A stretch of 64,000 nt of DNA from positions 58,609,301 to 58,673,300 of the forward strand of contig CP136061.1 in the NCBI GenBank assembly GCA_032622095.1, read 5' to 3'. The position numbers were made by a program, and so were the translations under genes. The DNA is from Siphonodentalium dalli (taxonomy: Eukaryota > Mollusca > Scaphopoda > Gadilida > Siphonodentaliidae). The notes below the pieces were generated by a model. The model searched no databases. It was given only the letters and a program-made list of their open reading frames with translations, and had not been told where the DNA came from. Of this stretch, positions 34,866 through 46,810 are shown piece by piece (position 1 is the stretch's first letter; every line of letters starts with the position of its first letter).

Positions 34866-35336
34866 CAGGGACAAGCCTCCAGATATCAAATTGGGAGAAG
34901 TTGCTTCTCCCTATTTGATTAGTAGGGAGAAGTGGGTTGTTATTTAGGGAGAAGCTGATGTTCAGTTTACATGATAACATCACCCATCTATGATCCATTT
35001 ATTATTATGCAATACAAGAGCACATTTATAAAACCGTTATAAGTACAGAAATTTTAAACAATTTAAATATACTGTTTGCACATATACATGCTGGAATATC
35101 AGGGTGATGTCACTTCTCCTTGGGATAAAATAGGGAGAAGTGCAGAGTTAAATTTTTTCTACAGGAAGCTGTGAGCAATTTTCAAGATTCTGAGTAGATC
35201 ATGCCATGAATCTCTACTCTGGCTAATGCCGTACGGGCGTTAGCCAGAGTAGAGATTCATGGTGTGATCTAGATTCTGAGAAGTCGCACATTTTAGAGAC
35301 AGGATATCTACCAAGCTCCATCTAGGCTGGTCCTTT
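34866..35336. mobile_element. Family H element, 8-bp target duplication
   Basis: CAGGGACAAGCCTCCAGATA to ATCTAGGCTGGTCCTTT, flanked on both sides by CTATGATA. Holds a foldback insert near 35,195. Confidence 0.8.
35195..35271. mobile_element. 77-bp hairpin element nested in family H
   Basis: TAGATCATGCCATGAATCTC mirrors GATTCATGGTGTGATCTA; the 23-bp stem at 35,204-35,226 pairs with 35,240-35,262. Flanked by GATTCTGAG on each side (9 bp). Confidence 0.7.
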
Positions 35337-35631
35337 CTATGATAATTAGTCCTGAATTAAGAAGTAAATATTTAAAATTCTACATAGTTCAGACATTGTT
35401 TTTTTCTGAAATGGTATGATCGGTGTAGCTGGAATTTTCAGTAATATTAGTGCGTAATATAGTGCGTTTGTTCATTGGGCAAAGTGTCTAGGTATTCACC
35501 TGCCAGTATTATTCACTGAAATAAGCACATAATATGTCTTTAACTGATATAGTTACTATAGAAGGTGTAGAAATGATATTATGATGGGTCGTAGTATTAA
35601 AATTATAAAATCTGTATTTCTATCTTTTCAG

Positions 35632-36575
35632 GATTTTCTTATTTCAAGATTCCCGACAGCGTGCTCAAGAGTAATAAAAAAGACAAAATTGAATGGTCTG
35701 CATTACTCGGGAAAGACAACACACCCGGCCTCTGCAAGCAATTACATCGAAGAAATGCTGTTGTATGTGACAGACATTTTTGTCAAAATGATTTTAATTA
35801 TTATCTGTTTAAGGGTCAACATTTGTTGAAGCAGACTGCCATACCTAGCATTTCTCATGTCAAGTGTTTTGCATCCAACTGTCGTTACTTCTCAATGGAG
35901 CATGCACTTACAGCTGATTATTTCAAAGTTCCTTCAGTCGTGAGAAAAGATAAAGAAGAGAGTGCGGTGTGGTGTCATCTGCTAGGTAGGCCAGAGAAAT
36001 CGATGATACCGAAAAGAGTATTCGTATGTGGACGGCATTTCAACTTCTGCGATTTCATCATAGGTCCAATAGGCATTTTCATGTTTAAACCAGGAGTGAG
36101 ACCTCAACCATCAATTTATATGAAGGCGGGCAAGGCAAAAACAATAACAATGACAGTCAGAGACAGTGTATGTTCACATGCATCAAGCTGCCAGACAATA
36201 ATCAAAATTCAACCAAAAGAGAGTGCTGACCTGGCAGTTCAGAACAATAATGCCAATGTTTGTGATAGGAATTTGAGGGTCCAGCATATTGATATTGATG
36301 ATGGAAATACTGCATTCAATAATACAGATGCTGATAACTCAAAATGTCAAGATATTAAGTTACATGTATGCACTGAAGATACTGATTATGACACCGATAC
36401 GGAAGACTCAAATGTTGGAAATTCTATTTCTAATGTTTTGAATGTTGAATCATGCAATAAAGACACTGATGACACTGATGATTCTCGTCTGAAATTCCAG
36501 GATACCGACGTTCATGTGCATGGTGCTGATAAAGTATATATTGATATTGATGAGGGGAATGCCTATGACTCTAAG
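35632..36575 (+). CDS. Exon with the rest of THAP 2, THAP 3 and an acidic tail
   Basis: After TATCTTTTCAG the bases GA complete the glycine codon left by the exon ending at 33792, so the two join without a frameshift (together 428 codons). THAP2 continues FSYFKIP, Trp21 and C45-x2-H48-F49, then QTAIP as the AVPTIF-like end. THAP3 has C78-x4-C83, KVP with Pro100, Trp113 and C132-x2-H135-F136. From about residue 210 the chain becomes an Asp-rich linker with several DTD, DIDD and DIDE groups, ending DSK at the donor AAG|gtacta (phase 0). This is the longest exon and the best single evidence that several THAP fingers sit in one protein. Confidence 0.88.
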
Positions 36576-36659
36576 GTACTATTCCTAAAATAACTGTTAA
36601 ACTTAGAGACTTCGGTTAAATTTGACTCAGTGTGAATAGTCCACTGCATCTGTCTGATT

Positions 36660-37345
36660 TTGGAGCTCTATATCTCAGCCATCGGTGGTCTGATTACAAT
36701 GATCTTCAGTGGTCTGATTTCAATGATCTTCAGTGTTCTGATTTCAATGATCTTCAGTGCTCTGATAAACACTATCGAAGAGAAGCTTTGGTTCAGATCA
36801 ATTAATCCAAACAGGAGTTATCGGTCGGAAATACAAAATGTTTACGGACGTCAGACGGTCAAATTCTAAATCGAAAAAGGGCCGTAACTCATGCAAAAAT
36901 AACTGGACGTATCCCATATTCAAACTTGGCTTGTATTTTTAGCTGGGAAATACATATACCAACTTTGTATTTCAGATCAAATGATCCAAACAGGAGTTAT
37001 CGGTTGGAAACAGAATGAAATCGGTCAAATTCTAAGTCTTAAAAGGGTCGTAACTCATGTAAAAATGATTGGACGGAACTTGGCCTGGAATTATAGCTGG
37101 GAAATCCACATACCAACTTTGGTTCAAATCAAATAATCCAAACAGGAGTTATTCGTCAGAAACCAAAATGATAAGATATTGGCCAAATTCTAAGTTAAAA
37201 AAAGGGCTGTAACTCATGTAAATATAATTGGACGGAACCCATATTTGAATTTGGGCTGGGGAATACACATTCCAACTTTGGTTCAAATAAAATAATCCAA
37301 ACTTGAGTTATCGATCAGACACCAAAAATGTTAACGGATCAACGG
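36660..37345. repeat. Two kinds of local tandem repeat
   Basis: First, about 23-bp units with TGATTTCAATGATCTTCAGT (36,690-36,765). Then about 170-bp units with AATCCAAACAGGAGTTATCG, GTCAAATTCTAA, GGGCCGTAACTCATG and CCAACTTTG (36,780-37,345). The open frame at 36,660 is a shadow of the repeats. Confidence 0.8.
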
Positions 37346-38090
37346 ACTGACAGACAGACTGATTACATAATACAACCTTTTTTTCAAAAGGGCGTATAAA
37401 AACTAATCACAGACACAGGTAAAGCAAGTTAGTATTATTATTAAATATCAAAGTAGCATTAAATATATAAGCGACACCAGGAAACCACGTTTAATATTGC
37501 TACACATTCATCAAACTACAGGGATATGTCATCAAAGCATACATATCCATACATGCATCCATAATCCAAACAGACAAGGGGGGGGGACTAACTGTAAGAA
37601 CAATATAATAATTAACTTGCGTGGTATTTACAATGAGAGCATGTTACAAATTACTAGTATACCAGCCTCAATGAAAAATTACAGAACCTCACATTTTAAC
37701 CACTGTTAATAAGTTGTTTATTAAAAGTTTGATTATGACAGAAAGAAAGGATTACTATTACCTCGCTAAGTTGATATATTTCTTGATCTGGTTTCCCTTT
37801 GTATTGTCTGTAAGTCGACACATGTAACAAATAACCAACTTTAGATGAAATTTTATTACTAAATAGTTCCCATAATTAAAAACACACTTGCCAAATTCTT
37901 TGTCAAATGAATTTTTTTTATTGCCTTTGAATGACAATATGTTTTGCCATTGGCAAATTTGGCAAGCGGCAGCTTGAACCCTGATTATACATTTAGGAGA
38001 TAAACGTACCCTGTTGAGTTGTACATTCTGGGATTCGAGCATGAAAACAGTTTGTGAACGTTTATCTCCATTGTAATTCAATCTAGCAAG
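37345..38090. other. Intron, nothing coding recognised
   Basis: A small inverted pair GGAGATAAACGT / ACGTTTATCTCC spans 37,997-38,071. The minus-strand frame over it has no supporting features. Confidence 0.4.
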
Positions 38091-38094
38091 GAAT

Positions 38095-38450
38095 ATGCAA
38101 TACTGTATAAAAAGTAATCATTTAGTCATTTTCATGACACGAATCGTGACTTTCATTTTGCTGTTGTCACCATGCACAAATCTTTGGGTTTGTCCATTGC
38201 GTTACTCGGAACACGTACTGCGCCATAACAATTTTACCGTGCTACATTCAGATTTGATGCACACTGAAGCTGATTGCAACGGTATTTATAGACAACACTG
38301 CGCGGGTGTACTCGTTTCGCTATTCCGTTCTGCGCCGATGAAAATTTACCGTGCTACCTTCAGATTTGATGCACGTTGAAGCAGCCGATGTCGGTGAATC
38401 GAGAACTAAAGTTAGCCGCTCTCGGCCAATCAGAATGCTTGTTTTTAGTG
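38095..38450. promoter_or_regulatory. CpG-richer intronic stretch with internal direct repeat
   Basis: Raised CpG in an intron. It contains two copies of TTTACCGTGCTAC followed by TTCAGATTTGATGCAC (near 38234 and 38344), TATTTATAG, and CCAATCAG near 38425. It may be an internal regulatory region; no exon was found in it. Confidence 0.2.
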
Positions 38451-38832
38451 ACAAATACTCAATTGAATTACAATTAGTATTAATGCTAGTTAAAAAATAA
38501 TTGAAATTAATTTACAGAATAATGCGCTGTATAAATATGTTAATTATTATCAATTTTATTCACTTACTTGTAGATGAGTATTTGTTTAAGCGTGATTCAT
38601 TATAGGTGTATTAAACAGACATGGCTCATTTGAGCTTCCAAATTTTGTCTACGTTATTTGGAACGAGGTATAAGATAGGTTGGTAAATACACATGAAAAT
38701 ACTTGCCATCATTACAGACATTTTCTAGCTGTTTAAAATTTTTTGCACATAAGTGAAACAAACACTCTTTATTTCTACCATATCAGGAATAGACAAACAC
38801 GGGACCCTCTTTCCTGTTCCATGCTGTGTACT

Positions 38833-38901
38833 AGCTGTTTGGGTCCCAAACAATGGCCATGTACACTGTGTACATGACCATTGTTTGGGACCCAAGCAGC
38901 T
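38833..38901. repeat. Near-perfect hairpin
   Basis: Arms of about 33 bp: AGCTGTTTGGGTCCCAAACA on the left and TGTTTGGGACCCAAGCAGCT on the right, meeting at GTACACTGTGTAC. Could be a tiny foldback element or a structured intronic RNA. Confidence 0.75.
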
Positions 38902-39418
38902 TGTTCAAAGTTGTATTTTTTATGACCAATGTATCTTTCTGGGACATAATGCCCATAGAAAGGTAGTTCAGGTATTTATTGACCTATTTTAATGCCGCGA
39001 ATAATCTAAAGTTAATATTATTAGGAGTATTTTGGAGCACAAACTGCCATGAGGCTTTAAAGTAATAAGTTAAACAAACAGCATGGGTTATGTGTAATAA
39101 ACATGTGTGTTAATGGATTTGTTGATTCGACACATCGCTGATGGTGACAATTGAGGGTGCATCAACAAACAAATTAACAGACTTGTGTCATTCTGGATAC
39201 TTTTGGTGAATTTATCGGAACATTACCTCCAAATAATGAAAAAGTAATCCTAAATCTTCCACACTTATATTTTAAAAAAAATGTTGAATTACCCCTCCAA
39301 ATGAATATTAATAGACCATACTAGTCACTTTCATGACTTCATGGAAGAATTCAATCAGAAATCAAAGGGTTTACAAGGGAGGTAAATATATCATATAAAT
39401 ACTTTTTACGACTTTCAG

Positions 39419-39709
39419 GATGTTTGCGTAGGCAATACAGATTACTCAAAGATTGGGGATGTTGAATCAGATGTCCAGGATGTCGCCTGTTGTTCAAGGA
39501 ATATTACTGTGAAGGTTGAGGATGCTGACTTTTTCACCGACGACACTGGCTCTCACAATAACCCTAACAGTGATGACTCAATGAGAAGTTTTGAATCAAA
39601 AGTTCGGGTTATCAATGTTTGTACAAAAGATGCCGACTCTTTCCGTGATGTTGACATTGGTGCAGAGAATACTGATGAAGCTAAAGATGTGCATGCTGAT
39701 GATTTGCAG
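39419..39709 (+). CDS. Acidic linker exon between THAP 3 and THAP 4
   Basis: Ninety-seven codons from the acceptor ACGACTTTCAG to the donor CAG|gtctgt, phase 0 both sides. The peptide is Asp-rich (VESDVQD, VEDADFFTDD, DVDIGAENTDE) and ends HADDLQ. Its style continues the tail of the preceding exon, and the segment VESDVQD resembles VEDSNVQD in the exon at 46985, suggesting that the linkers were also copied with the gene. No domain is recognised. The donor gtctgt is acceptable but weaker than its neighbours. A hairpin element lies about 60 bp downstream. Confidence 0.7.
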
Positions 39710-39769
39710 GTCTGTGATATCAACAGTTACGTACTGCGGGCGGGTCGCACCGAATAGAAAATACTGTGA

Positions 39770-39850
39770 GTGACGGGACCCTTAGTGGTCAGATATGGTG
39801 TCATGGTGAGGCTCACATGACACCATATCCGAACACAAAGCGTCCCGTAA
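39770..39850. repeat. Hairpin after the exon at 39419
   Basis: GACGGGAC and GTCCCGTA outer arms; inner AGATATGGTGTCATG / CATGACACCATATCC. Confidence 0.65.
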
Positions 39851-40599
39851 TGTATTTATTATTATGTTCATATATACCTTAAAATATTTGAAAATGTTAT
39901 ACAATACTGAATAAGACTAATGTCACATGATGAAATTTAAAAAATGATCTGAATAAAAAAATATTAAAACAAAAAAAAAATGTATTTATTATGTCAGTGG
40001 ATAAAATCCAGCATATCCCTTGAATTAATCCTTGCTGTAATTTATTTTAAGTTGGTATGTTAAATGTGTCGACTATGGCCATTAACTTATGTAACGTCAA
40101 TGATGGGCCATGGGCATTGAACGTCAATGCATTGAGCCAACAATGGCTAATCACCAGAAGTAGAACAACTTGTTGAGTTTGATAGTTAAATTATTAGTTT
40201 TTAGAATTCCTCACTATATCGCATGCAGGTTTTGGTACATGATACTATGTCTTTAAATTTGCAGAAAATGATTTCTGACAGATATCACCTTTCTTGGCGC
40301 CAAAATACACCAAAAATATCCCCGAGGCGACAGAGTTTTCTGAAAAACTAGATGGTGGATAAGCACCTAATATTGATTTCATATGGGGTCACTGATCTAA
40401 TATGGGTTCATTTACCGTCACTATTTATCGACGCTGATTGGCTAATTGCAAGAGCTGACATAATAAATAATATTAGCAGTTCTGTAGATGGCAATGAATT
40501 GAAGGTCCATGGCATTCATAGTCTCTTACATAAATATTACAAATTCCTCCAAAGCAGTTGACTTTATTACATATGACACTGAATTACTCTGTCCTTCCT

Positions 40600-40900
40600 A
40601 TACCCCCACAACAAAGTTGGGGGGGGGGTATACTGCAATCAGCTTGTCCGTCCATCCATCTAGCCATCCGTCCATCCATCCACGGTCCGTCTAACTGTCC
40701 GTCCATTTTCGCAACATTTTGTTCAAGCTTTTATTCCTACATTTTTTGGTCAATAGGTTTAGGGTTATGGGTTAGAGTTGTGCACCTGCAATGGGAATCT
40801 GTTATTTTATTATTTTAACTTAATGTTTACTGACAAGTGAAACATCTTAGTGTTTTAAAAACACAGGGGTTTCCTTAGTCCCATTGGGACAGGCACAACT
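40600..40900. repeat. G-run TATACTG / GTCCGTCC repeat in block A only
   Basis: GGGGGGGGTATACTGCAATC, then CCGTCCATCCATC runs. Absent from the paralogous place in block B, so inserted after the duplication or lost from B. Confidence 0.6.
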
Positions 40901-40989
40901 CTAGTTTCAAATATTTTGTCCGATAATATATTGACCTCATTTTATTTACATTTTTTCAGCAATAATGTTTGCTTTAAAATGTTCTTGAA

Positions 40990-41242
40990 CAAGCCTTGAA
41001 ATAGTGTGTCTGTCATTTGAGAATGAGGTCCCCAGAGGGTGAATTTAGTGATGCTACCCCGCATAGCGGGCTAGCATCACCAAATTCACCCTCTGGGGAC
41101 CTCATTCTGCTTACAACTCAGCAGAATGAGGTTCCCAGAGGGTGAATTTGGTGATGCTAGCCCGCTATGTGGGGTAGCTTCACTAAATTCTCCCTCTGGG
41201 GACCTCATTCTGCAAATGACAGGCACACTATTTCAAGGCTTG
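40990..41242. mobile_element. Family B MITE with 8-bp duplication, absent from the paralogue
   Basis: CAAGCCTTGAAATAGTG to complement. Flanked by TTCTTGAA at 40,982-40,989 and 41,243-41,250; block B has one TTCTTGAA at the same point (about 48,181). Confidence 0.95.
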
Positions 41243-41278
41243 TTCTTGAACATTTGTATACTTGTCTTTTAACCCTTC

Positions 41279-42150
41279 CATGGCTGGAGTTTCCTGAAAT
41301 TTTTCCCATAAGGAGCCTCCCATATATAAGAAAATACATTGGCCTAACAGTATTTTAGGCCCCTGTGAGCTTGGAGATTCAATCTGATTCTGATTGGGCC
41401 CCCGATTCGATTCGATCCTATGATTCAAATATTTTTGAATAATCCTCTTCGTATTCTGGTGATAAAAAACACGAGTTTCAAGATGCTTTGTTCTAAAATT
41501 TCAAATTAATATTTTTTCTCGCTCACTGAAGCAAGGACTTAATTGTGAAGCAATGAACAATCATACTGAGTCCGTGCCTCAATAAATTGTTCACATTGTT
41601 TGATTTCTAATTTGGTTGAAAATTTGGTGTGAAATGGCCATCAGTTGGAAATTTTCCAACCTTAGATGGGCATGTCAGATTGGAAATTTCCAACAGTTGG
41701 AAAGCATGAGGCATCAGTTGGAAATTCCAACCAAGTGGGGAGGGGTGCAAATTGGAAGTCTGCGAACCTGGGAGTTTAGTCAGGTTCAAGGAGGAGGGGG
41801 AAATTTCAAGGTGGACCTCTAGCCACCTCCCTCCCTAATACATATAGTATATGCTGTTGAATTGGTCTTTATCCCATGGATTTTGGGATCTAAATTTCTC
41901 AGGTTCTCTGAAACTAGTTGATACCCAGGTTTTACTCATAATAATCGATTCGAGATTCAATTCACGAATCTCACCCCGATTCGATTTGAGATTTGATTTG
42001 ACTGTAAACCCCCGATTTGTGGGCCCTACAATATTTACCTTGACCGTGTAAGTCAGTGTGTTCTTTTATATATTTGAGACTCCCTATGGGAGAATACATT
42101 GGCACATGATCTTTAATGCTGCACCAGTGCAGCTCCCATGAAAGGGTTGA
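41279..42150. mobile_element. Family C MITE split by a GATTCGA-type insert
   Basis: TTAACCCTTCCATGGCTGGA to CTCCCATGAAAGGGTTGA. The insert 41,355-42,030 begins GGCCCCTGTGAGC and ends TTGTGGGCCCTA, carrying GTTGGAAATT words inside. Confidence 0.7.
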
Positions 42151-42421
42151 AGTTATGGAGAACATGTGCCTCAGCTGGGATGATCGATTAAATAATAAAT
42201 TTTATATCCAGATTAGCAAATGAAATGTTTTATGTATCATTGATATGTAGATACTCTCATTGGCTGAATCATTGCCTTTTGGTTATCAGCAATAAATTTA
42301 TCAAGAATCAAGGAATAATTGTTTACAATTGTATATACCTGTAGTTCAGATGTTTTGTTTTCTGAAATGGTGCCATTAGGTGGCGTTCAGGACTCAAAAG
42401 GTTAATTAATTCCCTTTTCAG

Positions 42422-42715
42422 GTTCCACATGCTTCAGTCAGATGTTTCGTGCAGGGTTGTATAAATAGCTCAATGAGAAACGATGAACTATTCTTCAGTG
42501 TTCCAGATTCAGTGTTGAATTCGCCTGTGCTGAGTAAATTATGGATAAATTTATTGTCACCTCGGAAATCCATTGACATAGAGTTGTCACCATCGACACG
42601 TATCTGCCAGCGGCATTTCTTCACTAGGAATATCAGATGTGGTTTGCATGGGATGTATGCTTTACAACAAGGTGCTATACCAAAATCATGGAAGGAGACC
42701 ACACTGAAACCTCAG
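42422..42715 (+). CDS. THAP domain 4 exon
   Basis: Ninety-eight codons between CCCTTTTCAG and CAG|gtacaa, phase 0 both sides; one exon equals one THAP finger. Landmarks: C8-x4-C13, FFSVP with Pro28, Trp41, C62-x2-H65-F66, and GAIP (84-87) in the position of the AVPTIF motif. The exon at 49719 is a near copy: I count 6 differences in 98 residues by eye. The acceptor lies about 270 bp after a MITE ending near 42150, and the paralogue has the same arrangement, so exon and flanks were duplicated together. Confidence 0.9.
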
Positions 42716-43547
42716 GTACAACTTTTTCCATACCCACCTTTATAGTTATTAAAGTGAAAGTGAAAAAAAGTTATTAAAAATCAAACAATCAACTAACACA
42801 TCTAGTTCTCAGTGATGACTTGTCGGCTAATAATTCATTTACTTATACAAATCAACACATCGTCATTATCTATTTTTATAACGACAAAATCACAGGGTAA
42901 TTCTGAAATATTTCCTAGTTTTTTCTTTGTTATTCGTGACCTCATCTTCATAAATATTAAACACTGCCAATGCCCTTGGTTATTCTAGCCAATCAGCGCA
43001 CTCATATTCATATTCCAGATCGGGTCATATTATAATAAGCTGGATGGTGGTGAATTTTGGAGAATCATATCGCCATATTGCTTGAGCTGGATTTTTACGC
43101 TCTCTGGAGACAATATTCGGTGGTCAAACTTTTATTAAATGCTATAGATAGAAATGGAATTGAGGGGGGCTTGTGTTATTGACTGAAAGATGAATCATTC
43201 GCCGACAGTACTGACACACCCCTAGCGATATTGGTACCATTGCTCGGATAAATGGTCTGAATAGTCCGAATTCCGAGTGTTGGTAAATTTCTAATGTTGC
43301 CCTTGTCCTTGGTATAATACCATTAATGTAAAGCAGACGCATATATATCTAGTCGGCGTATAGGGTATTGCAAAAGGGGGCAACAAAGAAGCGTTACAGG
43401 CCCATGTGCTGTAATGTGTGACATCTCCTCTCCATTTGGGCTACAGTGTCATTGACACTTTCATTGAAGTTATTACCTGACCATTTCCTAAGGAACCACT
43501 TGCAAAGAGTACTTATTGAAGAAAGGATTAATCTGTTATATTTTCAG

Positions 43548-44075
43548 AAAATGTTAGAGGAAAATCCAGCTGTTGATGAGGAGGTTCCCTGCCTGAAACG
43601 TGATTGTACAAGCATCTACAGAAGCACTGCCCCATCAGATATTCTCTTCTACGATTTCCCACCATGGGCTCGTAATAATGCATTAGTTTTTTCAAGTTGG
43701 TGTACATGCTTAGAGTTGACATTATTGGCATATGAACTGACATCCAAACACAAAGTATGTGAGAAGCATTTTTCTACGGAAGTCATCAAAATTTTTCACG
43801 GGAAATATGTTATTAGAGAAGGTGCTCTCCCATTGCGACCTTCAAGATTGAAACGTCACAAATTTAAAACTAGTGTTCGGAATATAGAGAAGATGGTTGA
43901 GACTGCTTGGGAAAATCGCACTTATGATGAAGATGTTTCCATGATAAAACGTGTTGTACGGAAAGTTAAAGAGACAAAGATACATGTAGTTAAGATGAAA
44001 AAGCAGTCAGGACATGGAAGTTTTTTTCCAACATACAATGATCTGTTCACTGATGAGCTGAAGGAAGAAAAGAAG
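43548..44075 (+). CDS. THAP domain 5 exon with helical tail
   Basis: A run of 176 codons between TATATTTTCAG and AAG|gtaaat, phase 0 both sides. THAP landmarks: C15-x4-C20, FYDFP with Pro38, Trp51, C71-x2-H74-F75 and GALP (92-95). After the finger, residues about 110-176 are charged and probably helical (NIEKMVETAWENR, VVRKVKETK, FTDELKEEKK), a likely spacer or protein-contact segment. The paralogue at 51573 has the same length with no indels but about 38 substitutions in 176 by my count, far more than the THAP4/THAP6 pair. Confidence 0.9.
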
Positions 44076-44093
44076 GTAAATTTAATGACCAGA

Positions 44094-44402
44094 TACTATG
44101 GGAGGCCAAATTCACATTTTATAAATAATTGCATTAAAGCATAATCCAATTGCGCTTCAGGGCAATTAAAAATGAATTGCGCTTCAGCACAATTATTGGC
44201 GTCTGTAGTTGGTAACCCCTCCAAATAATATTGAAATAACCCAACTGGCTTAGCACATCAATAGTTTTGTCTTACAATCATAATGGCTCCACAGAGAACC
44301 AACTAGTTATCTGGCTGGGGTGTAATATAAGAATACTAATTGCACTTAATAGCAATTGACTTTTCTTACAATTATTCATACATGTGAATTTGGCCTCCCA
44401 TA
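44094..44402. mobile_element. Foldback element (CTATGGGAGGCC ends)
   Basis: TATGGGAGGCCAAATTCACA mirrors TGTGAATTTGGCCTCCCATA; inner CAATTG-rich arms. Starts 19 bp after the THAP5 donor. Confidence 0.75.
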
Positions 44403-44524
44403 AGACATTGGCATGAAGAGACTTCGCTCCTCACACCACCATGAGAGAACAGTACAATAAATCTGCCATGTCACTGGGCCATATAATACTCTCATAATTA
44501 TACCTCCCTTTCAGTCCCTTTTAG

Positions 44525-44990
44525 AAAAGGGGGGGGGGGGTATACTGTTTTTCATCTGACCTTCAGTGCATGCACCCATCTGTCCGTCCATGTGTACATC
44601 TCTGTGTGGCAACGTCCATCCGTCTGATGTCTGTTCAGGTCATAACTTGGAACAGTAGTGCTCGGATCTCAATGAAATTTGCTATGGATGTTCACTCCTA
44701 TGAGGACATTTTTCAGTTCTTGAGTTATTCATCTAGAGTTATTCATGATTATCTGGAAATGTTGGCTTTTAGTCCATCCGATGTCTGTTCTTATCATAAC
44801 TTGAACAGAAGTGCTCGACTCGGATCTCAATGAAATTTGGTATGGATGTTCACCACTATGAGGACATTCAATGGAGTGTTCAATCATTTGTTATGAAAAT
44901 GCTGATTTTTGGGTCCATCTGCCTGAGTATATATCTCAGTCATTGGTTATAGACATGTATGCCACATGGGGTTTGCGCCAGACAACAGTC
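44525..44990. repeat. G-run TATACTG repeat with iterated units
   Basis: GGGGGGGGGTATACTGTTTT, then two units with GATGTCTGTTC, CATAACTTG, GTGCTCG, TCTCAATGAAATTTG and GGATGTTCAC. Confidence 0.65.
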
Positions 44991-46259
44991 CATCTCTTGT
45001 TTTAGTAACCCCTTGCATCATCAGGAACTAGTTACTGCCACTGGAAGGCAGAGGACCGACTTTTTGTGTCCTACATTTACGAAACAACAATATGATGCCC
45101 AAGCATTGTTTACAGGTATTCTGATTGAACAGAGAATTTCTGTTGTGATATCATTTACAAAATGGCAGAAAGGTTGTACTGATCTCTGATGACACAGCAG
45201 AATTTAGAGCATGTGAGATTTTACATTTGTGGTACTAAATCATTTATTTTTTCAGTGCTATAATAATTATTATTTGATTGGTATCTGTATATATATAAAC
45301 CTGTCATGTGTAACTTGGTCATGCTTTTGACACATATATATCTTTTCAACAATGCGTCCAATTTAACCACGACCTACGTTGTTGTAAAAGATGACTTGCC
45401 AAATTTCACGCCAATTGGTGAAAGAAAACCTGAGATCGAACATGGTCCACAAAGGCCGTATTTGCACTCAAGTAGACAGTTTTTTTTACCGTGAGGTGAC
45501 GTCGCACAAAAACCAACATTTGCTTTGCTATTGTATAGATGAAACTTACATCCGCTCTACCAAAGCATTGTTGGAAATTGGTGTTTAATTAATTTGTCAG
45601 TGCAGGTTGAGTGTGAATATAAACTGCAGATGTTGATTTTGTCTTGGAAGTGTACATGGGGTACCGTTCAGCAGATTTACCAGAACACAGATAGAAAAGC
45701 CGCATTCCCTAGTCGACTGGACTAATACGGTCACAACACTTTATATATATGTCGGCGGTAGCTACTTTAAAAAAAAAACGATACCCTGCCTGAGGTAATG
45801 ACCGAGGCTATACATTTAAAACACAACCAAAAAATATAAATTAGAATTAGTTCATGTCAGCGTATACCAGCATAATAAAGAGTTTCTACATTCAGTCATA
45901 AAATCCACACTTGCTTTGCTATTGCGTGGATGCAACTTGCAACGCTCTACAGAGTATCATCGGGAATGTGTGCTAAATTGTATTTTAATTTGCCAGCTGA
46001 GAGTGAATATAAGTAATGAATGTTGACTTTGTTGCAATAGTTGTGCATGGTGTGGAATCGAAGGAGTATAGGCCTTCTTTGAAGACGGCGAATGGACACA
46101 GTATGGCCTCCCACCAGAGATTTAGGCCTATGCAGAAGTTTCGCCGGAACTCTGTAAGAAAAGCCACATTCCTGAGCCGACCAGGACTATAATACAGCTA
46201 CAACAGTAACAACACCCACAGTGATAAATGATCAGTTAAACATCCAGTTGAGTGTAAAT

Positions 46260-46810
46260 ATATATGGCTAATAAAGTAATTGTCCTTGTCCACATGATAA
46301 CTTGAGCAATAACAGAATTAAATGAATTTCTTGATATTTGATACGTGAATCACATTTGAGAAGTCACAGGCACTGTTCAAATGTGGTCACAATCCGATGA
46401 ATTTTGACCGAGTTATGCCCCTTTTTTGTACTTAGATATCACTGTTTTTGGGTTGTCCGCATGGTAACAGAATTTCTTGATGTTTGATATGTCGTTCAAA
46501 CTCGAGAAGATGCAGGACAAGTTTGAATGAGATCACGGCCCGATGATTTTTGACAAGAGTTATGCCACTTTTTCGACTTGGAAAGTGCTGTTCTCGCATT
46601 GTCCACATGGTAACTTGAGCAATATTCAAGAGAATTTCACAATATTAAGGCACGTGGTACTCATTTGAGACAACGCAGGCCAAGTTCTATTTTATTCCAT
46701 TCAGAAACAACATTTGTGTTGTCTCAATGGTAAATTGAGAATTCTTCAAAAGAATCTCTTGATACTTGGTTTGTGGCTCACCTTTGAGAACATGCAGATC
46801 ATCGTCAAGT
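46260..46810. repeat. Iterated repeat with TTGACCGAGTTATGCC words
   Basis: Three diverged units of about 170 bp: GTCCACATG, GTAACTTGAGCAAT, TTTCTTGATRTTTG, and GTTATGCC..CTTTTT in order. Confidence 0.6.

Noticed and set aside
35661-36593. Start codon inside the THAP2-3 exon
   Set aside because: The first codon at 35,661 is GTG in mid-finger; the frame extends upstream to the acceptor and joins the previous exon.
37758-38081. 107-codon minus-strand frame
   Set aside because: Cys pairs looked zinc-finger-like but spacing fits no known class.
38095-38379. 94-codon frame with a hydrophobic start
   Set aside because: Signal-peptide-like start, but the rest repeats TFRFDAR-type words from a DNA direct repeat; no exon borders.
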